Below the pieces are notes generated by a model. It did no database searches. It was not told the DNA's origin and was given only the letters and a program-made list of their open reading frames with translations. A stretch of 31,399 nt of DNA from Bacteroidales bacterium UBA1176 (lineage in GTDB: Bacteria; Bacteroidota; Bacteroidia; Bacteroidales; WCHB1-69), in NCBI GenBank assembly GCA_002311645.1, contig DBYW01000056.1:41016-72414 (forward strand). Reading direction: 5' to 3'. Positions 22,970 to 30,892 of the stretch are shown piece by piece. Within the stretch, counting starts at the first letter, position 1, and each line of letters begins with the position of its first letter. A program made the translations under genes and the position numbers.

Positions 22970-24895
22970 CTATTTTCTTTTTTGTGTCTGCTGCTTTTGC
23001 AACTGTGCCTGCTGCTTGGCCAGCTCTTCCATCTTCAGCTGCCACTTGGATTTCTTGACAGGCTTCTTCATATTCTCCTGCAGCTTGGCGCGCAACTTAT
23101 CCTCGTTGATCGCAAAGCGGAAGATAAACATCTGCAAGAATGTCAACAAGTTAAAGAGCAGATAATAATAGGTCAGTGCGGATGAGAAGTTGTTGAACAT
23201 GAACAGGAACATGATGGGCATCATGTACATCATCATGTTCATCATCCGTTGCTGGTCTTTGTTGCCCTGTGTGGGGTTCATCAGCTTGTTGTTGAGCCAT
23301 GTGTACACCAGCGTGGCGGCGGTCATGAGCAGGGTGAACAAACTCATGTGGTCACCATAAAGAGGTATCGTGCGCCCGAAGTCCCAGATGGAGTCGTAAG
23401 TGGAAAGGTCTTCCGCCCACAGAAAAGATTGCTGGCGCAGCTCGTATGCCGCCGGGAAGAAACGGTACATGGCGATAAGGATCGGCATCTGCAGCAGCAT
23501 GGGCAGACAGCCGCCCGCAGGGCTCACACCCGCACTCTTGTACAGTGCCATCGTGGCCTGCTGTTTCTTCATCATGTCCTCCTCCTTGGGATATTTGGCG
23601 TTGAGCGCCTCAATCTCCGGCTTCAACGCCCGCATCTTGGCCGACGACATGTAAGTCTTGTAACTGACGGGCAGCAACACAATCTTCAGGATGATGGTCA
23701 GGATAAGGATGATGAGGCCATAGCTGATGCCATAGTTGCTCAACCAGTTGAAGACAGGGATGATGGCGAAGCGGTTGATCCAATGCAGCAGGAAGAATCC
23801 CCAGCCTAACGGAACCTGACGTTCCAACTTCAAGTCATAGCTCTTCAACAGCTTGTATTGGTTGGGGCCGACATACATCGACATGCCGAAAACACCCTTG
23901 TCCAGATCGGACATCTGGAAATCCAGCGATGCTGAGCAGTTCTTGAGCTTAGAGGTCTCCGACTTGTCAAAACTCGTAACGGAGAGTGCACCGGAATTGA
24001 AGGGTTTGTCCTCCGCAATCAAGCAGGCGGTGAAGAACTGTTGCTTGATGGAGACCCATTTCATGGAAGAGGTCACCTCCTTGCTTGCATCTTTGCGCTC
24101 GTCGAGGTTTCCGACCTCGTTGCCACCGTCCATGTAATAGATGGAGGTGAGCATCTTCTCGGCGTCGTAGTTCTTCTCCACCGTGCGGGGCTGGGCATTC
24201 CAATCCAACGTATAGTCGTGCTTGTTGGCATAGAGGTACTTGCCCATGTTGACAAAGCGCATCTTGAAGCCAAAGCGATAATCGTCATTGTCGAACGTGT
24301 AAAGATACTCGATGTATGATTCCGCATCTTGTGTCTGGCACTGGAGAGAGTCGCCCGTGGAGTTCGGATAGAGCCGCAGCGACAAGGTTTTGTGCTTCTC
24401 GTCAACCACGAGGGTATCAGCACCTTGGGCGAGGAAATAGCAGTCGCGGGTGGCCACTTCAGTCTGGTCACGCAACACAAGGTTGACACTCATTTCGTTG
24501 GTGCCGCCCTCGAACAGTTCGAGCATGATCTTGGCGGAATCCTTGGGCGTGTACCGATAGACATCCTTGAGGTACAAATGTTTGAGATAGCCGCCCTGTT
24601 TGCTGAAACAATAATAGGCCTTGGCAGTCTCCACAACATAGTCGCCCGTGTCAGCCAGTTGGGGGTTGGAAAAACGCTGTGCGGGTGTGAGCATTTTATC
24701 ATCGGCCGACGGGACTGTTGTGGTGTCCGTATCCAATGAAAGGGTCGCAGCCTCCTCTGCTTTCTGCTCGGCCTGCTTGGCCATCTGTTGTTCTTGTTCC
24801 TCTCTGTACTTTTTCGCTCGGTTGGTTTGATAGAAGCTAAAGCCCATGAACAAACCAAAAATCAATAGCAGTCCGATTACTGTGTTCTTATCCAT
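22970..24895 (-). CDS. yidC: Membrane protein insertase YidC
   Basis: The 641-residue Gram-negative-type YidC has the N-terminal membrane segment (residues ~4-22), a linker, and the large periplasmic beta-sandwich (~70-360). The conserved C-terminal insertase core (~370-610) has five membrane segments: IIPVFNWLSNYGISYGLIILILTIILK, the cytoplasmic hairpin SSAKMRALKPEIEALNAKYP, GGCLPMLLQMPILIAMY, MSLFTLLMTAATLVYTW and MMNMMMYMMPIMFLFMFN. The Met-rich last segments and basic, Gln-rich tail (QQAQLQKQQTQKRK) are typical. It inserts and folds inner-membrane proteins with or without SecYEG. It has its own -7 box at 24918-24925 and is followed by DUF3276-parA-parB. Confidence 0.97.
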   Translation of the reverse strand: MDKNTVIGLLLIFGLFMGFSFYQTNRAKKYREEQEQQMAKQAEQKAEEAATLSLDTDTTTVPSADDKMLTPAQRFSNPQLADTGDYVVETAKAYYCFSKQGGYLKHLYLKDVYRYTPKDSAKIMLELFEGGTNEMSVNLVLRDQTEVATRDCYFLAQGADTLVVDEKHKTLSLRLYPNSTGDSLQCQTQDAESYIEYLYTFDNDDYRFGFKMRFVNMGKYLYANKHDYTLDWNAQPRTVEKNYDAEKMLTSIYYMDGGNEVGNLDERKDASKEVTSSMKWVSIKQQFFTACLIAEDKPFNSGALSVTSFDKSETSKLKNCSASLDFQMSDLDKGVFGMSMYVGPNQYKLLKSYDLKLERQVPLGWGFFLLHWINRFAIIPVFNWLSNYGISYGLIILILTIILKIVLLPVSYKTYMSSAKMRALKPEIEALNAKYPKEEDMMKKQQATMALYKSAGVSPAGGCLPMLLQMPILIAMYRFFPAAYELRQQSFLWAEDLSTYDSIWDFGRTIPLYGDHMSLFTLLMTAATLVYTWLNNKLMNPTQGNKDQQRMMNMMMYMMPIMFLFMFNNFSSALTYYYLLFNLLTFLQMFIFRFAINEDKLRAKLQENMKKPVKKSKWQLKMEELAKQQAQLQKQQTQKRK

Positions 24896-24917
24896 CTCAC
24901 GTTTTTAATTAAGGCGG

Positions 24918-24925
24918 CAAAAATA
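24918..24925 (-). promoter_or_regulatory. -7 promoter box for yidC
   Basis: On the minus strand this reads TATTTTTG followed by C, one base after eight T, and ends 22 bases before the yidC ATG. Confidence 0.65.
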
Positions 24926-24978
24926 CAAAAAAAATAGAAATAAATTGTCCACCGACAGCGGCCGCAGGAGAGTCAACG

Positions 24979-26352
24979 CTACTTTCCCGCCTTGGCGCGC
25001 CACTGCTCGGCGGCGGCGTTGTCGCCCTTGAGTTTGTAGGCCTCCGACAATGCCGAGTAGATGACATTGAGCTGGTCTTTCTCATAGGCATAAGTCTTGG
25101 CCTGCATCAGGTATTCGATGGCCTTGTCGGCATCCTTCTTGAACAGGAAGCCCAACCCGAGGTTGCAGAGCATGCGGGCGTTCTGCGGGAACAGTTCGTT
25201 CAGTTCCTTCTCGTATTTCACAAGGCGGTCCCACGCGTCCAACTGATTGAGCACATAGCAATAATCATCCCAAATGGGGAAGGAGGTATTGTCAATGGCC
25301 AAGGATTTCTCGAAATAGGTGGCAGCATCGTTGTACTTTTTCTGCATGGAGCAAAGCGTGGCCTTTGATGCAAAGCCGACGCTCTCGCCTGGGTGCGCCG
25401 CAATCAACGTGTCAGTCAACATCTCCGCCAGGCGGATGGTCTTGGGGTCCTTGGTGCGAAGCACATCGCCCAGCACCTTGCGCAAGTAGCTGTTCTTCTC
25501 AGAAACCGGCACATTGTTATTGCCGAAAACACGCATCAAGCAGTGCATCTGTTTATCCACGTTTCCCTGCTGTTCCCAATGCTGTGCCAACAGAAAGTTG
25601 AGTTCGGGGTCATTGGAATTGAGGTCTGCTGCCTTCTCGAAATAGGGCATCGCCTGGGCGGTCATGCCGTTGCTTTGATAAATCTTGCCGGCCTGCACGT
25701 AATACTCGGCATTGTGGGGATAGAGCCTGATGAGTTTGTCATACTCCCCGACCGCCTCCTTCACCTTGTTCATGTAAAGCCAAATGGAGACCTTCACGCG
25801 CGTCAGTTCATCGTTATGGCCAATGATATCTTCCATGCGGTTATAGGCATCGACCACCTTTTCGTACTTTTTCAGGGCAAGATAGGCTTCTGCCAACGAG
25901 TAGAGGTAATATTCATTATTGGTCTTCTCCTTGCAGATTTGCTCGAGCAACTTAGCCGCGTTGGAATACTCCTCCATTTGCAAGTACAAATCGGCGAGGT
26001 CAACCTTATACCAAATGTTGTTCTTATCTAATTTAATGGCTTTCTGCAAGTTGCTAACAGCCTCGCGCACATCCTGTTTGTCCGTGTAGATGCGGGCGAG
26101 CATAAAGTGGGAGGGGTCGTGTTTGGGGTTGTCAAGCAGGATTCCGTTGAAAATCTTGAGGGCCTCGGACATATTGCCGGAATAATAGGCCTTCAATCCC
26201 TCCGTATATTGCACGGAAATATTGCGGTGGTTGACGGAGGTGGCATCGGTCTTGGCCACGTTACGGGTTTTCTTGTTGCCCTGCGGCTGCGCTTGCGCCA
26301 CCGCCAGCATGGAGACGCACAAGAGGAATATGATGTAGAATGTTTTTCTCAT
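24979..26352 (-). CDS. Exported tetratricopeptide repeat protein
   Basis: The 457-residue protein starts at the ATG at 26352 (MRKTFYIIFLLCVSMLAVAQAQ, a signal peptide). The upstream ATG at 26385 would put a charged stretch before it. About ten TPR units cover residues ~40-450, for example AYYSGNMSEALKIFNGILL, ARIYTDKQDVREAVSNLQKA, ADLYLQMEEYSNAAKLLEQI, AGKIYQSNGMTAQAMPYFEKA and LSEAYKLKGDNAAAEQWRAK. It is probably a periplasmic or lipid-free scaffold. In Bacteroides a TPR gene also follows dut, from memory with further envelope genes; here yidC comes next. The gap to yidC is 83 bases and includes the yidC promoter. Confidence 0.88.
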   Translation of the reverse strand: MRKTFYIIFLLCVSMLAVAQAQPQGNKKTRNVAKTDATSVNHRNISVQYTEGLKAYYSGNMSEALKIFNGILLDNPKHDPSHFMLARIYTDKQDVREAVSNLQKAIKLDKNNIWYKVDLADLYLQMEEYSNAAKLLEQICKEKTNNEYYLYSLAEAYLALKKYEKVVDAYNRMEDIIGHNDELTRVKVSIWLYMNKVKEAVGEYDKLIRLYPHNAEYYVQAGKIYQSNGMTAQAMPYFEKAADLNSNDPELNFLLAQHWEQQGNVDKQMHCLMRVFGNNNVPVSEKNSYLRKVLGDVLRTKDPKTIRLAEMLTDTLIAAHPGESVGFASKATLCSMQKKYNDAATYFEKSLAIDNTSFPIWDDYCYVLNQLDAWDRLVKYEKELNELFPQNARMLCNLGLGFLFKKDADKAIEYLMQAKTYAYEKDQLNVIYSALSEAYKLKGDNAAAEQWRAKAGK

Positions 26353-26365
26353 TTTCTTGATTTTG

Positions 26366-26393
26366 GCAGAGACGCAATGAAACACGTTTCTGC
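26366..26393. repeat. Possible third, degenerate copy of the palindromic repeat
   Basis: GCAGAGACG (26366-26374) and CGTTTCTGC (26385-26393) form a 9-bp stem with one G-U pair and a 10-base loop. Size and AGAGACG arm are like the elements at 414-441 and 7693-7718. It lies 14 bases upstream of the TPR gene start. Confidence 0.35.
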
Positions 26394-26448
26394 ATGGGTA
26401 ATTCCGTAAACGATGAAATGCAGCAAATATTGCAGCGCCATTGTGGAA

Positions 26449-26895
26449 CTATTTGCGTCCGCTATGTCCGAACCCACCGGCACCGCGTTCCGTGCTGGAG
26501 AGCTCGTCCATACTCGCCACCGACTGCAGGGTCACCTGCTGGAAGCGGGAGATGACCATCTGGGCGATGCGCTCGCCGTGCTGGATCTCGAAAGGCTCGT
26601 CGGAGAGGTTGATGAGCAGCACCTTGACCTCGCCCCGGTAGTCGGGATCGATGGTGCCCGGGCTGTTGAGCACCGTGATGCCGTGCTTGAAGGCCAGGCC
26701 GCTGCGGGGACGGATCTGCGCCTCGCAGTCCTCGGGCAGCTCGATGAAGAGTCCCGTGGGCACCAGTTTGCGTTCGCCAGGGTTGAGCACGATGCTCTCC
26801 GCCAGGTTGGCACGCAGGTCGAGACCCGCCGCCAGTGCCGACTCGTACGCGGGCAATGGATTGTTGGAAGTGTTGAATATCTTGCAAATAGACAT
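26449..26895 (-). CDS. dut: Deoxyuridine 5'-triphosphate nucleotidohydrolase (dUTPase)
   Basis: The 148-residue trimeric dUTPase starts at the ATG at 26895; the longer open frame upstream overlaps its own promoter. All five motifs are intact: AGLDLRA (23-29), PRSGLA (63-68), GTIDPDYRGE with the catalytic Asp and Tyr (80-89), GERIAQMVI (107-115) and RGAGGFGHSG (137-146). It converts dUTP to dUMP, keeping uracil out of DNA and feeding dTMP synthesis. It is the first gene of the 9-kb minus-strand cluster and diverges from the BatA-domain gene. Confidence 0.96.
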   Translation of the reverse strand: MSICKIFNTSNNPLPAYESALAAGLDLRANLAESIVLNPGERKLVPTGLFIELPEDCEAQIRPRSGLAFKHGITVLNSPGTIDPDYRGEVKVLLINLSDEPFEIQHGERIAQMVISRFQQVTLQSVASMDELSSTERGAGGFGHSGRK

Positions 26896-26921
26896 AGTTC
26901 CGCGGTTTTTGTTAGAGGTTG

Positions 26922-26945
26922 CAAATGTACACAAATTTCGAATAC
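26922..26945 (-). promoter_or_regulatory. dut promoter block (-7 box TACATTTG, shared with nadE)
   Basis: On the minus strand the block begins TATTCGAAATTT and ends TACATTTGC. The -7 box is 26922-26929, 26 bases before the ATG, the same distance as in nadE. Confidence 0.65.
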
Positions 26946-27059
26946 ACACAGGCACACGAAATTGCAGCATGTTGAGAGGTGCCGTGACGCGTCTCCATAA
27001 ATGACAGCCGATGGGCAAATCCCCGGCATCCCCATGACGCAACCGATTACATTTTTTTG

Positions 27060-27067
27060 TACTTTTG
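27060..27067 (+). promoter_or_regulatory. -7 promoter box for the BatA-domain gene
   Basis: TACTTTTG followed by C, one base after seven T, ends 30 bases before the ATG at 27098. Confidence 0.65.
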
Positions 27068-27097
27068 CGGCCAATTAAAAAATGACATTGCGTTAGT

Positions 27098-29167
27098 ATG
27101 GCTTTTTCAAATCCATTGCTCCTTATAGGCCTTGCAGCCATCCTGGTACCCATCATCATACACCTCTTCAATTTCAGGCGTTACAAGACAATATATTTTT
27201 CCAACGTCAAGATGTTGGAGGAGATCAAGAAGAAGACCAAGCGGGAGCAAACCCTGCAACAGCTCATCGTGCTGACTTTGCGCGTGCTTGGCATCGCCGC
27301 GCTGGCACTCGCCTTCGCACAACCCTACATTCCTTCCGGCAAACAGAAAAACCGCACGGGCAACCTTGTCACCATCTTCCTTGACAACTCCCACTCCATG
27401 GAGGCCAACAGCAAGGAGGGCAAAACCCTCTACGATGCCGTGGATGCCGCCAAAAACATCGTCAACGCCTTCGGCTTCAACGACGACTTCGTGCTCACCA
27501 CCCATGACTTCACGGGGGAACAGACGCATATCCTCAACAAAGACCAGATTCTTGAGATGCTTGACAAAGTGCAGGCCTCACCCAACAGCCACACCCTCGC
27601 CGAGGTGCTCGCGTTCGAGAAGAACACCTGCGCCAACTCGCAGAAAGGCAACGTGGTACACTATTATCTCTCCGACTTCCAGAAAAACAACTTCAACATC
27701 GCCTTGCTGGACGCCGACAGTGCAGCATCGACCTTCCTCATCCCGCTGCCCACCGAGGCGGCCAACAACGTGGGCATCGACAGTTGTTGGTTCCTGTCGC
27801 CCGTCTTCAAGGTGGGCAACCAAGTCACCTACTTCGTCCGCATCCACAACTATGGCAAGGAGGAAGTCAACAAGGTGCCGGTGAAACTCTATATCAACGA
27901 CAAACAGAAGGCTGTGGCCTCGCCCGACATTCCCGCGGGCACCTACGTGGACTGTCGCATGGTCTACAACATCGAGGAGCCGGGCACGCAATGCGGCCGC
28001 GTCGCCATCGAGGATGCCCCTATCACCTTCGACGACCAGCTCTTCTTCACCTACGAGGTCACCGACAACACCCGTATTGCCGCCATCCACGGCAAGGACC
28101 GCAACCGCTTCCTCGACGCCCTCTACGGTCGCGACTCTGTGTTCAACTACCTGCCGATGGCCTACACGCAGGTCAACTATACCCAGCTCAAGCAGTGTGA
28201 GGTCATCGTGCTGAGCGATGTCCCCACCATCTCCTCCGGCCTGGCCGATGAGTTAACCAAGTTCGTCAAGGGCGGCGGCACTCTTTTGGTTTTCCCACCC
28301 AAGGAGATGGACAACACCTATAATCGACTGCTCAGTTCCCTCGGCGCAGCTTCCTACGGCGCTTTGGCCAAGAAAGAGCTGAAGTGCGGACAGATCAACA
28401 CCGAAAGCCAATATTTCAAGGGGGCATTGGAGAGCCAGCGCGAGAAACTCGACATGCCCGTCACGTTGCAGCACTATGAGATCCAGGGCGGCAACGGCGG
28501 CGAGGTCGTCATGGCATTGGAAGACGGCTCTCCCCTGCTCGCCGTCTATCCGGTGGAGCGCGGCAAGGTCATCCTCTCCGCCGTGGGCATGGACGATGTA
28601 TATGGCAACCCCCACCGCCACGCGCTCTTCTTCGTACCCTTGCACAACATCGGCATCATGAGCGCCATGCAGAACAAGCTCTACAACACCATCGGCAAGG
28701 ATCGCATGCAGACCGTCGCCTCGCGCACCGGCAGCTCCGACGAGGTGCTCACCTTGCGCAGCCGCGGCCACAAGGAGGAGTTCATTCCCGAACAACGCCG
28801 CATTGGCAACGAGACGGCCCTCTATTTCCACGACCAAGTCAAGGAGGGCGGTCTGTTCGACATCGTCAACGGCGGTGCCGTGACGGGCACGCTCGCCTTC
28901 AACCAGGACCGCAAAGAGTCGGACCTCGACTGCTACGATGCCGACGAGCTCACCAAGATGGCCAAGGCCTCCGGCAAGGAGATCGACGTTATTGCCGCCG
29001 ACACCAAAAACATCGCCAAGAGCGTCGCTGACAAACTCAACGGCAAACCGTTATGGCCCTATTTCATCATCTTCGCCCTGCTCTGCCTGCTGGCCGAAAT
29101 CGCCCTGCTGCGCTTCTGGGGCAAACCCACCATCAACAACGAAAGAAATTCTGAACAAACAACATAA
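27098..29167 (+). CDS. BatA-domain / von Willebrand factor A-like membrane protein
   Basis: The 689-residue protein starts with the BatA N-terminal double-membrane-segment domain: MAFSNPLLLIGLAAILVPIIIHLFNFRR, FSNVKMLEEIKKKTKREQ, then a second segment (LIVLTLRVLGIAALALAFAQPYI). A vWA-like domain follows, with a DxSxS metal-site motif in LDNSHSM (~95). The middle (250-600) has CARDB/Ig-like and glutamine-amidotransferase-like stretches (CEVIVLSDVPTISSGLADELTKFVKGGGTLLVFPP). A last membrane segment (~657-678, PYFIIFALLCLLAEIALLRFW) comes before a short basic tail. Such proteins are common in Bacteroidota; function is unknown, perhaps an inner-membrane scaffold in the periplasm. Unlike the bat operon, no moxR, batB or DUF58 gene is next to it. 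Confidence 0.88.
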   Translation: MAFSNPLLLIGLAAILVPIIIHLFNFRRYKTIYFSNVKMLEEIKKKTKREQTLQQLIVLTLRVLGIAALALAFAQPYIPSGKQKNRTGNLVTIFLDNSHSMEANSKEGKTLYDAVDAAKNIVNAFGFNDDFVLTTHDFTGEQTHILNKDQILEMLDKVQASPNSHTLAEVLAFEKNTCANSQKGNVVHYYLSDFQKNNFNIALLDADSAASTFLIPLPTEAANNVGIDSCWFLSPVFKVGNQVTYFVRIHNYGKEEVNKVPVKLYINDKQKAVASPDIPAGTYVDCRMVYNIEEPGTQCGRVAIEDAPITFDDQLFFTYEVTDNTRIAAIHGKDRNRFLDALYGRDSVFNYLPMAYTQVNYTQLKQCEVIVLSDVPTISSGLADELTKFVKGGGTLLVFPPKEMDNTYNRLLSSLGAASYGALAKKELKCGQINTESQYFKGALESQREKLDMPVTLQHYEIQGGNGGEVVMALEDGSPLLAVYPVERGKVILSAVGMDDVYGNPHRHALFFVPLHNIGIMSAMQNKLYNTIGKDRMQTVASRTGSSDEVLTLRSRGHKEEFIPEQRRIGNETALYFHDQVKEGGLFDIVNGGAVTGTLAFNQDRKESDLDCYDADELTKMAKASGKEIDVIAADTKNIAKSVADKLNGKPLWPYFIIFALLCLLAEIALLRFWGKPTINNERNSEQTT

Positions 29168-29192
29168 TCTAACCCTTTAAACCCCCAATTCA

Positions 29193-30650
29193 ATGAACAA
29201 CGAACTTTTGAAACTGTATCCCCACGACTTGTGGGAGAACTTCGCCCATTTCTGCGACAACCCGCACCCTTCCAAGCACGAGACCGCAGTGGTCAACTGG
29301 ATGAAGAGCTGGGCCAAGGAGCATAACGTGAAAGTTGAACAAGACAAGACTGGCAACCTGCTGTTCACCGTGCCCGCCACCAAGGGTATGGAGAAGCTCA
29401 CGCCCGTCATCCTGCAGGGCCACTGCGACATGGTGCCCCAAGCCGACGATCCCAAGTTCGACTTCCTGAAGAGCCCCATTGAGCCTATCATCGACAACGG
29501 CTGGGTGCGCGCCAACCACACCACCCTCGGCGCCGACAACGGCATCGGCGTCTGCGCCGCATTGGCCTGCGTCACCACCAAGGGCGTGGAGCACGGCCCC
29601 CTGGAAATCCTTGCCACCATCGACGAGGAGACCGGCATGACCGGCGCCTTCGGTCTGAAGAAAAACTTCGTCAAGGGCAAGATCCTCATTAACCTTGATT
29701 CCGAGACGGAAGGCGAGCTCTATGTGGGTTGCGCCGGCGGCCTTGATGCCAACTTCCAGCGCAAATACACCACCATGCCCGTTCCTGAAGATATGAAGGG
29801 CTTCCAAGTCTGCGTCAGCGGTCTGCACGGCGGCCACTCCGGTATGGACATCAACCTGGGTCGCGCCAACGCCAACAAGCTGTTAGTGCGTTGCATCACC
29901 AATGCCGTGAAGCAATTCGGCGCCTGTGTGGCCACCCTCAACGGCGGCAGCCTGCGCAACGCCATCCCACGCGAGGCCACGGCCATCATCGCCGTGCCCG
30001 CCAAGAAAGCCACCGCTTTCAAGAACTTCGTGAAGAAGTACGAAGCCACTGTCAAAGCCGAGTTCTCCGCCACCGAGGAGAACCTCGCCGTCAGCGTCAA
30101 GGCCGTTGACACTCCCAAGAAGGTCATCCGCACCAAGGCTCAGAACCAGTTCCTCAATATGATTTTCGCCATCCCCAACGGTGTGGTCCGTATGAGCGAC
30201 TCTATGAAGGACCTCGTGGAAACCTCCAACAACCTGGCCAACATCAAGGCTGAGAACGGGGTTATGAGCGCCTGCTGCCTGCTGCGCAGCTCTGTTGACA
30301 GCGCCAAGGATGCCCTCGGCGACAAGATGTCCGCCATCGCCGAACTGGCAGAATGCGACATCGAGCTCACCGGCGCCTATCCCGGTTGGAAGCCCAATAT
30401 GGAGTCTCCGATTATGAACACCTGTATGAAGGTCTATAAGAAGAAATTCGGCAACGACCCGAAGGTGATGGCCATCCACGCCGGCCTCGAGTGCGGTCTG
30501 TTCGGCGCCTGCTATCCCGACTGGGATATGGTCTCCTTCGGCCCCACCATCGAGCACCCGCACTCCCCCGTCGAGAGAGTGAACATCGACAGCGTGGGCA
30601 AGTTCTTCGACTTCCTCGTGGAAGTGCTGAAGAATATCCCTAAGAAGTAG
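29193..30650 (+). CDS. pepD: Aminoacyl-histidine dipeptidase (M20C family)
   Basis: The 485-residue cytosolic di-zinc peptidase has full M20 motifs: VILQGHCDMVPQ (His ~77, Asp ~79), TLGADNGIGV (bridging Asp ~115), ATIDEETGMTGAFGL (general-base Glu ~145-146), INLDSETEGELYVGCAGG (Asp ~169) and the late His in EHPHSPVERV (~457). The lid domain spans ~190-380, with GLHGGHSGMDINLGRANANKLL. It cleaves Xaa-His and other dipeptides such as carnosine; the length matches E. coli PepD (485). The gene begins 25 bases after the BatA-domain gene, so it may share its transcript. A heptamer repeat and a strong terminator follow. Confidence 0.96.
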   Translation: MNNELLKLYPHDLWENFAHFCDNPHPSKHETAVVNWMKSWAKEHNVKVEQDKTGNLLFTVPATKGMEKLTPVILQGHCDMVPQADDPKFDFLKSPIEPIIDNGWVRANHTTLGADNGIGVCAALACVTTKGVEHGPLEILATIDEETGMTGAFGLKKNFVKGKILINLDSETEGELYVGCAGGLDANFQRKYTTMPVPEDMKGFQVCVSGLHGGHSGMDINLGRANANKLLVRCITNAVKQFGACVATLNGGSLRNAIPREATAIIAVPAKKATAFKNFVKKYEATVKAEFSATEENLAVSVKAVDTPKKVIRTKAQNQFLNMIFAIPNGVVRMSDSMKDLVETSNNLANIKAENGVMSACCLLRSSVDSAKDALGDKMSAIAELAECDIELTGAYPGWKPNMESPIMNTCMKVYKKKFGNDPKVMAIHAGLECGLFGACYPDWDMVSFGPTIEHPHSPVERVNIDSVGKFFDFLVEVLKNIPKK

Positions 30651-30654
30651 CGAC

Positions 30655-30682
30655 TGGCTGTTGGCCATTGGCTATTAGCTAT
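30655..30682. repeat. Four heptamer repeats after pepD
   Basis: TGGCTGT, TGGCCAT, TGGCTAT and TAGCTAT are four 7-base units in a row, starting 4 bases after the pepD stop. The CTAT core resembles the lepB microsatellite at 19410-19466. Confidence 0.65.
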
Positions 30683-30696
30683 TATTGAAAGACAGG

Positions 30697-30735
30697 CAAC
30701 GGTTCCCGGGTTTCCCGGGGGCCGTTGTTTTTTTT
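30697..30735 (+). terminator. Strong intrinsic terminator of pepD
   Basis: A 14-bp stem (30697-30710 with 30714-30727), two of whose pairs are U-G, closes on a TTT loop and is followed by eight T. The remaining stretch to the RhuM gene (30736-30851) is AT-rich, with no further structure seen. Confidence 0.92.
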
Positions 30736-30851
30736 GATTGTTGCCTCGCGTTTTGCAAACAATCCGCAGCGAAAAACGAATCAACCATTCAGTCCAATTT
30801 TAACAATCAACAGTTAAAATTAACTGACTATCAATTTGTTATAAAAAATAT

Positions 30852-30859
30852 TATCTTTG
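30852..30859 (+). promoter_or_regulatory. -7 promoter box for the RhuM gene
   Basis: TATCTTTG followed by C matches TAnnTTTG and ends 33 bases before the ATG at 30893. No T-tract precedes it, unlike the core-gene promoters. Confidence 0.55.
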
Positions 30860-30892
30860 CGGCGATATTATGGAACTAAAAAAAACATCTAT

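Noticed and set aside
22923..23045. Longer DUF3276 start at 23045
   Set aside because: It would overlap the yidC 3' end by ~75 bases and adds a low-complexity sequence that is a shifted reading of the yidC tail.
26973..26996. Fourth copy of the GTAGAGACG palindrome (contains GACGCGTCTCC)
   Set aside because: Only one arm resembles the element and the two sides do not pair well.
26896..27171. N-terminal extension of dUTPase (start at 27171, 240 residues)
   Set aside because: The extension runs through the dut promoter and the opposite gene's promoter, and the protein from 26895 is already full-length.
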